A stretch of 64,000 nt of DNA, from assembly GCF_031323975.1 (NCBI RefSeq), contig NZ_JAVIWS010000001.1:2480001-2544000 (forward strand), read 5' to 3'. Source of the DNA: Escherichia ruysiae (GTDB lineage: Bacteria; Pseudomonadota; Gammaproteobacteria; Enterobacterales; Enterobacteriaceae). The first letter of the stretch is position 1; each line of letters begins with the position of its first letter. The notes below the pieces were generated by a model. It was not told the origin of the DNA, made no database searches, and saw only the letters and a list, made by a program, of their open reading frames with translations. Position numbers and translations under genes: made by a program. This document shows positions 30,083-41,112 of the stretch, piece after piece.

Positions 30083-30138
30083 TATTAAACAACCCCAATA
30101 TTTTTATAAAATAACGTAAAAGTATAAAAGATATTAGC

Positions 30139-30942
30139 TTATTTTTCCAAACTATAAGACTCTTCAATTTCTGATGCTTTCATAAATGGAATAATATCAT
30201 ATTGAATCGCTGTATCATCAGATAAATTATATATGTTAATATCTTCAACATTGTCACGCATAAAGCGGAAAAACGGTAAGATTTTGAATAAATCTCTACT
30301 CAACTCCGAAGGCATAGGATTCTTATCTTCGTCATAGAAACGCGAACAACTACCCGTTAAATCCAGGCCGGAACAAATGACCCGCGCATACTTCAGTGAA
30401 TATGCTATTTGGATTGCAGCAAAGGCAATAGTATGGCATGAGCAATAACCAAGACTAATGTCCTTGCAAAATCCAACCAGACGACCTTTTTTAGACAACG
30501 GTACAGAGATCAGCAGTTCTTTGTGAATTTGGCTCAAAATATTAAATTTAATCTTCTTTATAAAACCACCTTTTTCCCGGCGATAAAAAGACCGTAATAT
30601 AAGACAGTTCTGGCGGATATAAAGTTTATCTTCTTCGGAGGCGTGTTCATAAACGTCAACGTTTACGATGGTATAACGACTTCTCTGGTTAAAATTATAA
30701 AAATCATCACGACGCTGATGTAAAAAACGAACATCTGTAAGTACATAAATAAAGGGAACAATATTATGACTTAACAGATATTGCGCAGAACCATTGACAG
30801 CAATAATATCCTTTGCCCGTAATACCGACAAAGGCGTCTTTTGCGATGTGGGACCAGATAGAAAAATAATAACATCATCAGATGTTTTACTTTTAATCAG
30901 GTTTTCAACATCCATTTTGTCAATGTATCGAATATTCTTCAT
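30139..30942 (-). CDS. waaZ: LPS core KdoIII transferase WaaZ
   Basis: 267 residues, very similar to WaaZ of K-12/R2/Salmonella (IIFLSGPTSQKTPLSVLRAKDIIAVNG, VICSGLDLTGSCSRFYDED). WaaZ is needed for adding a third Kdo to the inner core, giving truncated glycoforms that do not accept O-antigen. It has no signal peptide or membrane segment. AT-rich. Its presence restricts the cluster to K-12/R2/Salmonella-like organisation; R1, R3 and R4 cores are described without it. Gaps are 56 bp to waaK and 73 bp to waaY. Confidence 0.92.
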   Translation of the reverse strand: MKNIRYIDKMDVENLIKSKTSDDVIIFLSGPTSQKTPLSVLRAKDIIAVNGSAQYLLSHNIVPFIYVLTDVRFLHQRRDDFYNFNQRSRYTIVNVDVYEHASEEDKLYIRQNCLILRSFYRREKGGFIKKIKFNILSQIHKELLISVPLSKKGRLVGFCKDISLGYCSCHTIAFAAIQIAYSLKYARVICSGLDLTGSCSRFYDEDKNPMPSELSRDLFKILPFFRFMRDNVEDINIYNLSDDTAIQYDIIPFMKASEIEESYSLEK

Positions 30943-31015
30943 GATAAACCTGTGAAATAAATAACTCCGTATAAAAATGCCTAACGAAGACGCGTAATGG
31001 TGGGATATTTCTGCT

Positions 31016-31714
31016 TTAGCGTGCTGGTTTTCCTTTCAAACGCCGCATAATATTGCGCATTTTTTTACGATAAACTAAAAGATAATAACCTAGATCCTTA
31101 ATCTCATTTTTAATACCGTAATGACGCTCTAAATCTATACGGTCTTTCGCTTTCCGTTGCGCTGAAGCACGTTTCCCAGAGAGATCAATAATTCGAACTT
31201 CACCATTTTTAATAATGAAGTTACCACGATGAGGATCACCAGAGACCATACCATGTTGATGCAAAGAATGAATTGATTGCTGAATTTTATTTTTTAACTC
31301 GTTATCAATATTGGGTATATCACATAACTCTACACCATCAATATACTCGATCAGCATGATATATGTATGGACAAATCGTAAAGTTTTTCGCTCTGCTAAT
31401 AAATAAAAATCATTGAGAGTATGTAATCCTTCATTTCGCACTTTTTGGGTTTGTTCAAAAAGGCGTTCGTAATAATCTCCTTTTAATAGAGATTTAAAAA
31501 AACGCTCGTTGCGTTTAATTTTGGGAGAAAAGACCTTAAGCACCAACTTACCGTAATCGGTGTCAATAAGCATGACTTTTGTATCATCAATAGAACGAAA
31601 CACTTTGATGATCTTAATATTATAAGACAAAAAGTCATTTAATACATTGAGGTACTTTGAATTGTTGTCATCAGTAAAAACAACAAAATCTTTAACCTTA
31701 TTTTTCTGAATCAT
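31016..31714 (-). CDS. waaY: LPS core heptose II kinase WaaY
   Basis: 232 residues, a protein-kinase-like fold. The catalytic loop HGMVSGDPHRGNFI (about 153-166) and metal-binding DLSGKR (about 174-179) are visible. It phosphorylates heptose II of the inner core, after WaaP and WaaQ have acted. It lies 17 bp after waaJ in the operon. Confidence 0.93.
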   Translation of the reverse strand: MIQKNKVKDFVVFTDDNNSKYLNVLNDFLSYNIKIIKVFRSIDDTKVMLIDTDYGKLVLKVFSPKIKRNERFFKSLLKGDYYERLFEQTQKVRNEGLHTLNDFYLLAERKTLRFVHTYIMLIEYIDGVELCDIPNIDNELKNKIQQSIHSLHQHGMVSGDPHRGNFIIKNGEVRIIDLSGKRASAQRKAKDRIDLERHYGIKNEIKDLGYYLLVYRKKMRNIMRRLKGKPAR

Positions 31715-31731
31715 GATAAGCCAATTAAAAG

Positions 31732-32748
31732 TTATTTACTGTAATATTTTCGGTAAAGATAACGAACCCCTGCTATAATGCCAGTTACGTAATGATGCTG
31801 AACTAACAAATGCTTATATCTTTTCTTAAATTCGATAACTGATTTTGCATCTCTGGGGGAATCATTTTTCCATGGCGAGTTATCTAACGCTATTTTAAAG
31901 TATTTTACAGATGGATAAATTGCCCATTTATGCCACGGTTTAGTTGCCCCTGTATAATGGATGAGAAGCGTGTTTTCTGTAATCAACTTTTTATAGTTCT
32001 GATGTGTTTTATCTTTTAATTCGCTTTTAATGGTATAAATAGTATTGAATTCACGAGGCAAAAATATTGTCATCCCTTTCAATAAAACATTCATAACATC
32101 TTGATCGGGATATTTATAAACATTATCTTTACTCATAAGAATAGATAACGCTTTTTCTGTTAGTTTTGCATTAGCCCATTTTTTTAAGTCTAAATAAACC
32201 ACTCCTGAATTAAAGTAGCGCCCCCTTAGTTCAGGATCAGACAACCTGGATACCGCCTTTTCCTGCATTGGCTCAACATCTTTAACAACAGCAGCCACCG
32301 CTCCGTTTAAATCCAGATGAAGTAATTGGCTAATATCACCCTTACAAACAACATCCGCATCAAGATAAAGTAAACGATCAAGCGTCAGACCCAATAATTG
32401 AAACGCAAACAAACGAAAGTACATTGCTCTTGACCAGACCTGTGTACAAGGCAAGCACTGAAGCTTATCAGTATTAATTCTATAAAGCGTGATTCTTAAT
32501 TGGTATTGCCTTGCAAGTTTTTCGACCTTTTGAAAAAAATCATCATTATAAATATCAGCAATAATATAAAAATCAAGATTAATATGTCGATTATTTAGGA
32601 CAATTGATGTGATAGAAATACCTACACCATCAAGATAATTAGCATCGACACCATAGGCAACATTTAAACATTCAGAAGTATTTTTATTAGTTAGCCTAAA
32701 ATCCCAGGCTTTAACTTTATCTATCTCTATGGCAGGAAATGAGTCCAC
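31732..32748 (-). CDS. waaJ: LPS core hexose III glucosyltransferase WaaJ (WaaR), GT8
   Basis: 338 residues, GT8. The DxD metal motif is at residues 130-132 (LYLDADVVC); FNSGVVYLDLKKWA and the C-terminal IHYTGATKPWHKW are family motifs, followed by the GT8 C-terminal domain. The N-terminus MDSFPAIEIDKVKAWDF is almost the K-12 WaaJ/RfaJ sequence as I recall it. It adds the third outer-core hexose (glucose in K-12 and R2). It is the gene usually called waaR in R2 nomenclature. Confidence 0.92.
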   Translation of the reverse strand: MDSFPAIEIDKVKAWDFRLTNKNTSECLNVAYGVDANYLDGVGISITSIVLNNRHINLDFYIIADIYNDDFFQKVEKLARQYQLRITLYRINTDKLQCLPCTQVWSRAMYFRLFAFQLLGLTLDRLLYLDADVVCKGDISQLLHLDLNGAVAAVVKDVEPMQEKAVSRLSDPELRGRYFNSGVVYLDLKKWANAKLTEKALSILMSKDNVYKYPDQDVMNVLLKGMTIFLPREFNTIYTIKSELKDKTHQNYKKLITENTLLIHYTGATKPWHKWAIYPSVKYFKIALDNSPWKNDSPRDAKSVIEFKKRYKHLLVQHHYVTGIIAGVRYLYRKYYSK

Positions 32749-32786
32749 AAGGCTACCCTTATATCATTACTTTATAGATTCCCAGT

Positions 32787-33809
32787 TTAATGCTTTATCT
32801 TTTCAATAAAATACAAAAGATAATTGCTAAATCCTTTTATATATCTATGCTTTCTCAGCATATGTTTTGCGCTATACCTTAATTGATTGCTATTGTTTGG
32901 TTTCAGCAACGCCGTATTCTTCCATGGCGAAGCATTTTTTGCCTCCATAAAGGCTTGTGATACAGGATAATCCCAGGCCCAATCATGCCAGGGCTTGGTC
33001 GGACCAATATAATGGATAAAAATAGTATCGCTGGTTACTGGATTTTTAAAACTTTCTTTGAGTTGGTAATTTAAGCTAAACTGGGTATTGTATTTTATAT
33101 CAGCAAAAATAAGTTTATCTGCCAGTAGCATATTTAATACATCCTGATCAGGATGTGTTATTTTTTTTACTATCTCCGGATCATTTAACATTCCAATGGC
33201 TCGTGCAGAAACCTGCTCAACTGCCCATTGGTGAGTATTGATCAATAAAAAACCAGAGTTAAAATAACCTTTAGCAATCCCCACAACACCTAACGAATGT
33301 GCACGTTTTTCCCACCAGTCATTTTGTCCTTCGGTAACAACCATTGCGACTGTATGATCAGGAAACGTAAAATTAATAAGTGGTTCTATAGTTCCCTGAC
33401 AAATGATATCTGCATCCAGATATAGAACTTTAGGTGTTTTATTAATAAAGTAATCTGCAATAATAAAGCGAAAATAGATTGCATGAGTCCAGTTCTTGGT
33501 ACTTGGCAATGAACGGAGCCGATCGCCATTAATTAAATATACCTTAATCCTGGTTTTGTATTGCTGAGCCAGAGAATCAAAATATTTTCGCTCATCTTCA
33601 CAAAAATAGTCTGTGAAAATATGGAAACATAAGCGATTTCCTTCATTATATTTTAATATTGAAGCAATCGAAATTCCGCAACCAAAAAGAAAATTCTTGT
33701 CAGTTCCATAAGCAATATCCAGACAAAGACTTTCTGTTTCTACTTTATAATTGTAATCAATAACTGAATTGAGAAACTCAGTCTCCTGGAAAAAAACCTG
33801 CTGCATCAT
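32787..33809 (-). CDS. waaO: LPS core hexose II glycosyltransferase WaaO/WaaI, GT8
   Basis: 340 residues, GT8. DxD at about 132-134 (LYLDADIIC), GYFNSGFLLINTHQWA, HPDQDVLNMLLADK and IHYIGPTKPWHDW are the family landmarks. It adds the second outer-core hexose to GlcI. Glucose (WaaO, K-12/R2) is more likely than galactose (WaaI, Salmonella) given the neighbours, but the sequence alone does not settle donor specificity. The ATG lies within the end of waaB (4-bp overlap), so the two are coupled. Confidence 0.88.
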   Translation of the reverse strand: MMQQVFFQETEFLNSVIDYNYKVETESLCLDIAYGTDKNFLFGCGISIASILKYNEGNRLCFHIFTDYFCEDERKYFDSLAQQYKTRIKVYLINGDRLRSLPSTKNWTHAIYFRFIIADYFINKTPKVLYLDADIICQGTIEPLINFTFPDHTVAMVVTEGQNDWWEKRAHSLGVVGIAKGYFNSGFLLINTHQWAVEQVSARAIGMLNDPEIVKKITHPDQDVLNMLLADKLIFADIKYNTQFSLNYQLKESFKNPVTSDTIFIHYIGPTKPWHDWAWDYPVSQAFMEAKNASPWKNTALLKPNNSNQLRYSAKHMLRKHRYIKGFSNYLLYFIEKIKH

Positions 33810-34885
33810 TTCCTCCGGGAAATAACAGAAATAATTATCTTGTGTAATCTGTCATAATATTTCTGCTGGTAAAATTTATCGATCGACGCAGGAATTTTTT
33901 CATGTTCGATGAGAATTTCACCGGCTATGTATTTATTGAGAAGAGAAACAAAACTGGTCATATCACCCGGTTGATATAAATGACCATTAACATCAGGCTG
34001 GATGATGTCAGCAGGCCCGGAGACACAATCTGCACTGATACAAGGAATCCCCCACGATAAGGCTTCAAGCAGAGTCATCGGGAAACCTTCAAAAGATGAC
34101 GTGAGTAATAACGCACTCACTTTTTTAATATCCTGCTCAACTAATTCCCAGGGATGTTGTTGCCAACCATACCAGACAATTCGATCATCAATATTTAACT
34201 CTCTACCATAAGCCTGGCATTTTTCGAAATCGGAACCATCACCCAATACATGAAGTTTCCAGTCACCTTGCACTTGTGATAAGCCATCAAGAAGATCTTT
34301 TACTCGTTTCTGACCTTCGAATTTCATGCGTCCGACATAAATGAAGATTGCCGTTTCGCCTTCTTCGGGTGCTGGAATGACTGAATCTTTCGCTTCGACA
34401 GGGTTAAAAATAACGTTTATCGTCGATTCTGGTACACCCCGGTTAATCATTTGTTGTTTAATACCGGAGCTGATTGCTAAATGATAGTCGGCACAGGTGA
34501 TATATTCAGCATGTTTTTTATGATCTAAAGAAAAATGCGGCCATGAAAATACAGGTACATCAACTCCAGATTTTTTACGCGCTTTTTCCGCATACAAACA
34601 TGAGATCACATCAATACAAATAACAACATCTGGCTGATAATTCTGAAGCCATTTGCTTAAAGCATGAATATGCTTCGCGCGACGTAAAAAACCTAAGCGA
34701 ATGTTGGAAAATGAACACGAGTACTTAATACCTTCCAGCCATCCCTTATCCATTTTGTCATTACGGCAAAAGAAAAACATTTCACTTTGGATATGTTGTT
34801 GTCTGAAGGTGGTAATAACATCTCGAATGACTGTTTCCATACCACCAAACCCTGAAACAGCTTCGCCGATAAACGCTATTTTCAT
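33806..34885 (-). CDS. waaB: LPS core alpha-1,6-galactosyltransferase WaaB (GT4)
   Basis: 359 residues, GT4. The N-terminal KIAFIGEAVSGFGGMETVI, the central FIYVGRMKFEGQKRVKDLL and the C-terminal TSSFEGFPMTLLEALSWGIP (E-x7-E donor site) match WaaB of K-12 and Salmonella. WaaB adds the branch galactose on the first glucose of the outer core. It overlaps waaO by 4 bp and lies 19 bp after the extra GT8 gene. Confidence 0.94.
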   Translation of the reverse strand: MKIAFIGEAVSGFGGMETVIRDVITTFRQQHIQSEMFFFCRNDKMDKGWLEGIKYSCSFSNIRLGFLRRAKHIHALSKWLQNYQPDVVICIDVISCLYAEKARKKSGVDVPVFSWPHFSLDHKKHAEYITCADYHLAISSGIKQQMINRGVPESTINVIFNPVEAKDSVIPAPEEGETAIFIYVGRMKFEGQKRVKDLLDGLSQVQGDWKLHVLGDGSDFEKCQAYGRELNIDDRIVWYGWQQHPWELVEQDIKKVSALLLTSSFEGFPMTLLEALSWGIPCISADCVSGPADIIQPDVNGHLYQPGDMTSFVSLLNKYIAGEILIEHEKIPASIDKFYQQKYYDRLHKIIISVISRRK

Positions 34886-34904
34886 AATTATATTAATTTT
34901 CCAT

Positions 34905-35885
34905 CTAAATTTTCACACCTAATAATTTAGCGCGAAGATAATGGTAATAGTAAGAAATGGCTTTGCTATACTTCCCTTCGGCCCAATATACTTTAGCCTT
35001 TAATCTAATGTCACTTGATGATGGTGCTAACATCCTTTTATAATATTTCCACGGTGAATTATAAAAGTAACGATCAAAGTTTTTGGCTCTAAATATTTTA
35101 TACCATGGCTTATTTTGAGTGACATAATGCATTATGATTGTGTTGGGTAAGTTTTTTTGTTCTTCATCACATATTACTGATAATGTTGTTTTATTATTAT
35201 ATTTTTTATCGATGTAATATAAGCGTCCATTAAGCAAAATATTTAACACATCCTGATCTGCGTACCTATATACCTTCCCATTGTTGATCATCTCCAGCGC
35301 CTTTTGTGTTATATTTTCTTTTTTCCACGCACTGATATTAATAAGCATAACGCCGGCATTAAAATAATTTATAAAATCAATACCATAGTCTAACTTTTTC
35401 ACACGATCTTGCATATCTGGAGAGTCAGAGATGACGCATGCCATATAATCTTTTAAATCGTAATCAACGAGATCATATAAAGATCCATTACATATAATAT
35501 CACAATCAAGGTAAAGTATGTTTGTTATTTTATCATCAACAACTTCTGGAATTAAAAAACGCAAACATGTTGATAAAGGAATTCCCAGAACCAGGGTATC
35601 AGGATTAATATCAAATTTATCTGTCACATGATATATTGATATTGACGTATTTGGTCCCTCTAGCTCTGAAAATACTGAACATTCGCTTTCGCTTATTCCT
35701 GAAACAAGAAGATGAAAATGAAGATTAATATTACTATTGTTTGAAATAATTGAATATAATGCAACGCCCGCCGGCATTATGAAACCACTGTCAAAGCATA
35801 ACGCTATATGCAAATGTTTAACATTCGATATTTCGTGTCGAAATAAATCTTGTTTCTTAGCCACGAAGCTTTTAAGATTTAACAA
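34905..35885 (-). CDS. Additional GT8 glycosyltransferase between waaP and waaB
   Basis: 326 residues, clearly GT8: HIALCFDSGFIMPAGVALYS at the N-terminus, DxD as DCD at 127-129 (LYLDCDIIC), FNAGVMLINISAWKK (about 175-189), YADQDVLNILLNG and HYVTQNKPW (253-261) where relatives have HY-x-G-x-x-KPW. A basic Tyr-rich C-terminal segment (KAISYYYHYLRAKLLGVKI) could contact the membrane. It occupies the K-12 waaS position, but as far as I recall WaaS is not a GT8 protein, and the R2 and Salmonella clusters have no gene here. Donor and acceptor are unknown. It is AT-rich, with gaps of 31 bp to waaP and 19 bp to waaB, so it belongs to the RfaH-dependent operon. Confidence 0.85.
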   Translation of the reverse strand: MLNLKSFVAKKQDLFRHEISNVKHLHIALCFDSGFIMPAGVALYSIISNNSNINLHFHLLVSGISESECSVFSELEGPNTSISIYHVTDKFDINPDTLVLGIPLSTCLRFLIPEVVDDKITNILYLDCDIICNGSLYDLVDYDLKDYMACVISDSPDMQDRVKKLDYGIDFINYFNAGVMLINISAWKKENITQKALEMINNGKVYRYADQDVLNILLNGRLYYIDKKYNNKTTLSVICDEEQKNLPNTIIMHYVTQNKPWYKIFRAKNFDRYFYNSPWKYYKRMLAPSSSDIRLKAKVYWAEGKYSKAISYYYHYLRAKLLGVKI

Positions 35886-35916
35886 TTTTTAAACCCTTAT
35901 TATAATCAATGAATAT

Positions 35917-36714
35917 TTAAAGCTTTTTCCTTATTGTTCTTTCTTTTATTTTTCGTGCCTTAACTTCTGTTTTTTTAATTAAGTTAACTTCCTGTAATAA
36001 AACTTCGCGTAAAGGCATCCCAAAATAAACCTTCATAAATCGCCATATATCTCTCTGCGTCAGGCCAATATTCATCGATGAAAAATATAGACCAATCAAA
36101 TCTTTATCCCGCCAACGACGTGGGACTTTTTCCCGTATCTGCGCGCGATGCAGGTCTATTACCGAAATTTTTAATTCATCTTCCCGGCCAGTGAACGGTA
36201 AATGAAGCAAAAAGTGGCAGATATAACAATCACGATGATTTATTCCTGCTGCGTGCATTTTACGCACCATAGTTGCCACTCGTGTAATCAGCATACGCTT
36301 AACACATATATCAGGCGGATTAACTGTCCAATCTGCACAATAATCTTCAAGGCTAATCGTAGGAGTAAGATCTTCGGTAATAATAAATGATGTACGGGTT
36401 AATGGATTTAACCCTTTTTCACCAAACCCTATACCGTGCATCGTATCAACACCGACATCATGCAGTCGATGAATAGCGTGCCACTCTCTGTCTGCGCCTA
36501 AAACGGGCATACGCAATGAGAGCAGGTTTTTTATAATTTCTTTTAAGGTCGTACCTTTGTGCCATTTAAGGAAATAGCTTTTCCCAGCCAATTCAAAGCG
36601 TAATGTTCGACGTGTCTCTAGTTCGCGAAAGACTTCGCCATTCAGTTTTTTAACTTCTGTAAAAGCATCTTTACCACGCCAAAGTGTGGCAAGCGGCTCT
36701 TTTAATTCAACCAT
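35917..36714 (-). CDS. waaP: LPS core heptose I kinase WaaP
   Basis: 265 residues, the family length. A kinase-like enzyme that phosphorylates heptose I of the inner core, important for outer-membrane integrity. The glycine-rich/ATP Lys region is [20 protein letters not shown]; the catalytic loop is [13 protein letters not shown] (about 160-172) and the metal site is SVIDLHRAQ. The basic C-terminus ([19 protein letters not shown]) is usual. It overlaps waaG by 8 bp. Confidence 0.96.
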   Translation of the reverse strand: MVELKEPLATLWRGKDAFTEVKKLNGEVFRELETRRTLRFELAGKSYFLKWHKGTTLKEIIKNLLSLRMPVLGADREWHAIHRLHDVGVDTMHGIGFGEKGLNPLTRTSFIITEDLTPTISLEDYCADWTVNPPDICVKRMLITRVATMVRKMHAAGINHRDCYICHFLLHLPFTGREDELKISVIDLHRAQIREKVPRRWRDKDLIGLYFSSMNIGLTQRDIWRFMKVYFGMPLREVLLQEVNLIKKTEVKARKIKERTIRKKL

Positions 36715-37831
36715 CTAAACCACCTGTAATAATATCTGCGGCTTTCTCTGGCAGGCTGTATAAATCCTGAGTATCTGCATAATGGCGAGCATTCTCCGCC
36801 CAGGCCATTCGTAGCGAATACTGTGTTAATGCTTTGCGTAAGATCGCATTTAATTCTTCCTGACGGAATGGTTCCGCGATAACCGCTCCACAATTAGCAT
36901 CTGCAATATAATGCGCGTATCCACATACTGCGGTTGTCAAAACAGGTAATCCAGCGGTGATCGCCTCAAGGAGAACAATACCGGCAGCTTCCTGGTAAGC
37001 GGGATGCAGTAAGAGATCTGCCGCAGCCATTAATTCAGACACGTCATTCCTCCCGGAAAAGAAATGCACGTTGCTACGTACCCCAAGTTTTTCTGCCAGC
37101 ACTTCAAATTTGCGTGGTTTATCCTGACCAACGACAAACAAAAGCGTATTGTGGCGTAATGATTCTGGTAACGATGCCAAAGCCTTAATTGAGCGATCCA
37201 CACCTTTACGACCGAAATCTGACCCAACCTGTAGCAATAAGTTTTGTTGTTCGGTTATGCCATTTTTCTGACGATATATTTCACGACTGTTTGGGATTTG
37301 CTCGCTGTATTTCCTGTCCGGATAGATGCCGGGGGGAAGAATTTGAAAACGTTCTGGTTCAGTCTGGTAATGCTTCTGGAAATCGGCGATTTGCTTATCG
37401 GTCAGCATCATGAGTTTCGTCGATTTACCATGTTCGAAAGTCGCTCGCTCAAACGCAGCATAATGGCGATAGCGTGATGTTAAACGATAGAAAAATCCCT
37501 TTTCTTGCGCCACTTTCTCGGCATAACAGACATCGGCGGCAAAATAGACATCCAGCCCAGGCATCTTATTAAACCCAACGACACGATCAGCAGGATGCGC
37601 TTTGAGATGATTTTGTACCCAGGCATAATATTCTGTATTACGTCCATGGTTAGTATGGGATTTAACCGGTACGCGAATAAGCTCAAATGCTTCCGGACAA
37701 TCGCCTTCCCACGACTGTGTATATACCCGAACATGGTGGCCCCGTGCGGCAACTGTTAACGCAATACGCATAAAGTCACGCTGTAGACCACCAAATGGAA
37801 AATATTTATATAAACAAAACGCCACGATCAT
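36707..37831 (-). CDS. waaG: LPS core glucosyltransferase I WaaG (GT4)
   Basis: 374 residues, GT4. It adds the first outer-core glucose to heptose II. N-terminal [23 protein letters not shown], central [21 protein letters not shown] and C-terminal [21 protein letters not shown] (E-x7-E) match WaaG. It is a peripheral inner-membrane protein. It lies two bases after waaQ and overlaps waaP by 8 bp. Confidence 0.96.
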   Translation of the reverse strand: MIVAFCLYKYFPFGGLQRDFMRIALTVAARGHHVRVYTQSWEGDCPEAFELIRVPVKSHTNHGRNTEYYAWVQNHLKAHPADRVVGFNKMPGLDVYFAADVCYAEKVAQEKGFFYRLTSRYRHYAAFERATFEHGKSTKLMMLTDKQIADFQKHYQTEPERFQILPPGIYPDRKYSEQIPNSREIYRQKNGITEQQNLLLQVGSDFGRKGVDRSIKALASLPESLRHNTLLFVVGQDKPRKFEVLAEKLGVRSNVHFFSGRNDVSELMAAADLLLHPAYQEAAGIVLLEAITAGLPVLTTAVCGYAHYIADANCGAVIAEPFRQEELNAILRKALTQYSLRMAWAENARHYADTQDLYSLPEKAADIITGGLDG

Positions 37832-37833
37832 AA

Positions 37834-38898
37834 TTATGCATTCCTGTTAGCTGAAGGAGCATCTTCTGGCAACAGCTTTTCCGTAGCGGCAATGACATCT
37901 TCCGCTGGAATAACAGAAAGATATTTTTTGTTGCGGTCAAGTTCGTGCCGGGTGGGCATTTGTTGATAATTACCCGCCCAGAACTGAATAATATTATCGG
38001 TCCATGGACGCCAGAATACATGATCAGTGGCCCCAAATAGGCTAATAACTGGCGTCTTCACCGCCGCCGCAATATGCCCTGGCGCAGAATCCACACCAAT
38101 AAAGAGTACGGCATGATCAATTAACGCACCCAGTTCAGGAAACCGTGTTTTACCTGCAAGGCCAGTGATAGGTTTTGTTTGGCAGCCTTGTGCTATTTCA
38201 TCTACACAGGCGAGATCATCTGCCGAAGGCCCACAGGTCAGCACAACCTGATAACCACGCCGTTGCAAAGCATCGATAACCATAGAAAACTTATCATTAT
38301 CCCAGCACTTAAATATCTGACGAGCTGTCGGTTGGATGACGACATAATGATCTTTCACGCCCAGAGCATCTAATTCCTGCCGCATTTTCTTCCAGCAATC
38401 ATCGGCGTAACTCATTGTTGTGTCGGTGTAGAAATCGGTAATACCTAATGGCTCAAGGACCGATAAATTACGCTCAACAATATGTGTACCGTGTATTGGC
38501 GCTAAGTGTGTAAAGCTTTTTTTCCAAATACTATGCTGCCGATGACCATAAAGTTGCGATATTTTCATACGTGCCGGTAAACAACGCACCAGCAGTGCTA
38601 CCATCCATTGATCCGTAAGATTAATGACCAGGTCATAATTATTCGCACGCAGAGTTTTTATCAACGAAAGCACATTTTTAATTTTATCGAATGTTCCCGC
38701 ACCTTTATTGCTTATGCCATAGAGCGTATTAATTTCCGGGTTTTCAGACAAAATAGGAATTGTATCCTGATAAAGCAGCATATCGATTTTTGCATCGGGA
38801 TAATTCTGCTTGAGCGTACTGATGACAGGAGTAGTTAATAACATATCTCCGTGATATCGCATCTTTATGACCAGGATATTTCGAAATGGCTTTTCCAC
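37834..38898 (-). CDS. waaQ: LPS core heptosyltransferase III WaaQ (GT9)
   Basis: 354 residues, GT9. It transfers the branch heptose III to heptose II. RNILVIKMRYHGDMLLTTPVIS at the N-terminus, VIQPTARQIFKCWDNDKF in the middle and IGVDSAPGHIAAAVKTPVISLFG near the C-terminus are family motifs. It appears more diverged from K-12 WaaQ than the flanking genes are, with a longer C-terminus. First gene of the core operon, 39 bp after the ops element. WaaH acts on the heptose that WaaQ adds. Confidence 0.95.
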   Translation of the reverse strand: MEKPFRNILVIKMRYHGDMLLTTPVISTLKQNYPDAKIDMLLYQDTIPILSENPEINTLYGISNKGAGTFDKIKNVLSLIKTLRANNYDLVINLTDQWMVALLVRCLPARMKISQLYGHRQHSIWKKSFTHLAPIHGTHIVERNLSVLEPLGITDFYTDTTMSYADDCWKKMRQELDALGVKDHYVVIQPTARQIFKCWDNDKFSMVIDALQRRGYQVVLTCGPSADDLACVDEIAQGCQTKPITGLAGKTRFPELGALIDHAVLFIGVDSAPGHIAAAVKTPVISLFGATDHVFWRPWTDNIIQFWAGNYQQMPTRHELDRNKKYLSVIPAEDVIAATEKLLPEDAPSANRNA

Positions 38899-38937
38899 TA
38901 GCGACTCTTTTGTATGATTGTCTGGTTAAGTTAAGCA

Positions 38938-38984
38938 GAAAAAAGCACGCTACCGCCCCAGGCTCAACAGCTACCTGAATACTG
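38938..38984 (-). promoter_or_regulatory. JUMPstart / ops element of the waaQ operon (RirA region)
   Basis: On the minus strand the ops core GGCGGTAGCGTGCTTTTTTC lies at 38957-38938. It is preceded by CAGGTAGCTGTTGAGCCTGG, giving the full JUMPstart sequence. RfaH is recruited here by paused RNA polymerase and suppresses Rho termination through the long AT-rich operon. In E. coli K-12 the 5' UTR containing this element also yields the RirA RNA, which binds RfaH; the same RNA is likely here but its ends cannot be read from sequence. Confidence 0.93.
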
Positions 38985-39309
38985 ATAACGCACTTACTTT
39001 GGCGTGCTAGTGTATCATTTCTTTCGCAGCAATCCGACCCGAATGTTTTTTATACACAAAATGGTTTTTAATCATAAAAATCATGCAGATAAAAAACCAC
39101 ATGCAGATAATTCTGGTACGGACGATGCCTATATAGAGTTGCAAATTGGTTCGGGCTTCAATGAATCGCATAAAAATACAAAAAAACTGGAGATGTCGTG
39201 GTAGTTCAGACCAAACAGAAGCTATTTAAGTCAAAAACGGGAAAAGTAATGGTAAAGCCCCAGCTAAATACATAGAATCCCCAGCACATCCATAAGTCAG
39301 CTATTTATT
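38985..39309. promoter_or_regulatory. waaQ/waaA divergent promoter region
   Basis: Together with the 5' leader of waaQ this makes about 410 bp without a gene. It must hold the waaQ promoter (just upstream of JUMPstart) and the waaA promoter. A 66-codon open frame at 39004-39204 has no recognisable features and no good ribosome binding site, and I do not call it. The sequence is AT-rich with several A-tracts. Confidence 0.5.
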
Positions 39310-41074
<1,765 letters not shown>

Positions 41075-41081
41075 CGTTTAT

Positions 41082-41103
41082 GCCGGATGGTATGCCATCC
41101 GGC
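41082..41103. terminator. Hairpin between convergent coaD and mutM
   Basis: GCCGGATGG-TATG-CCATCCGGC, a perfect 9-bp stem of REP-like composition, lies between the two convergent stop codons and may terminate or protect both transcripts. Confidence 0.65.
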
Positions 41104-41112
41104 GCGCATGAA

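Noticed and set aside
27630..38898. Insertion sequence or integrase explaining the foreign waa genes
   Set aside because: No transposase, integrase, terminal inverted repeats or tRNA gene is present; exchange by homologous recombination between flanking conserved genes is enough.
39004..39204. 66-codon frame between the waaQ leader and waaA
   Set aside because: No ribosome binding site or similarity I recognise; it lies in the divergent promoter region.
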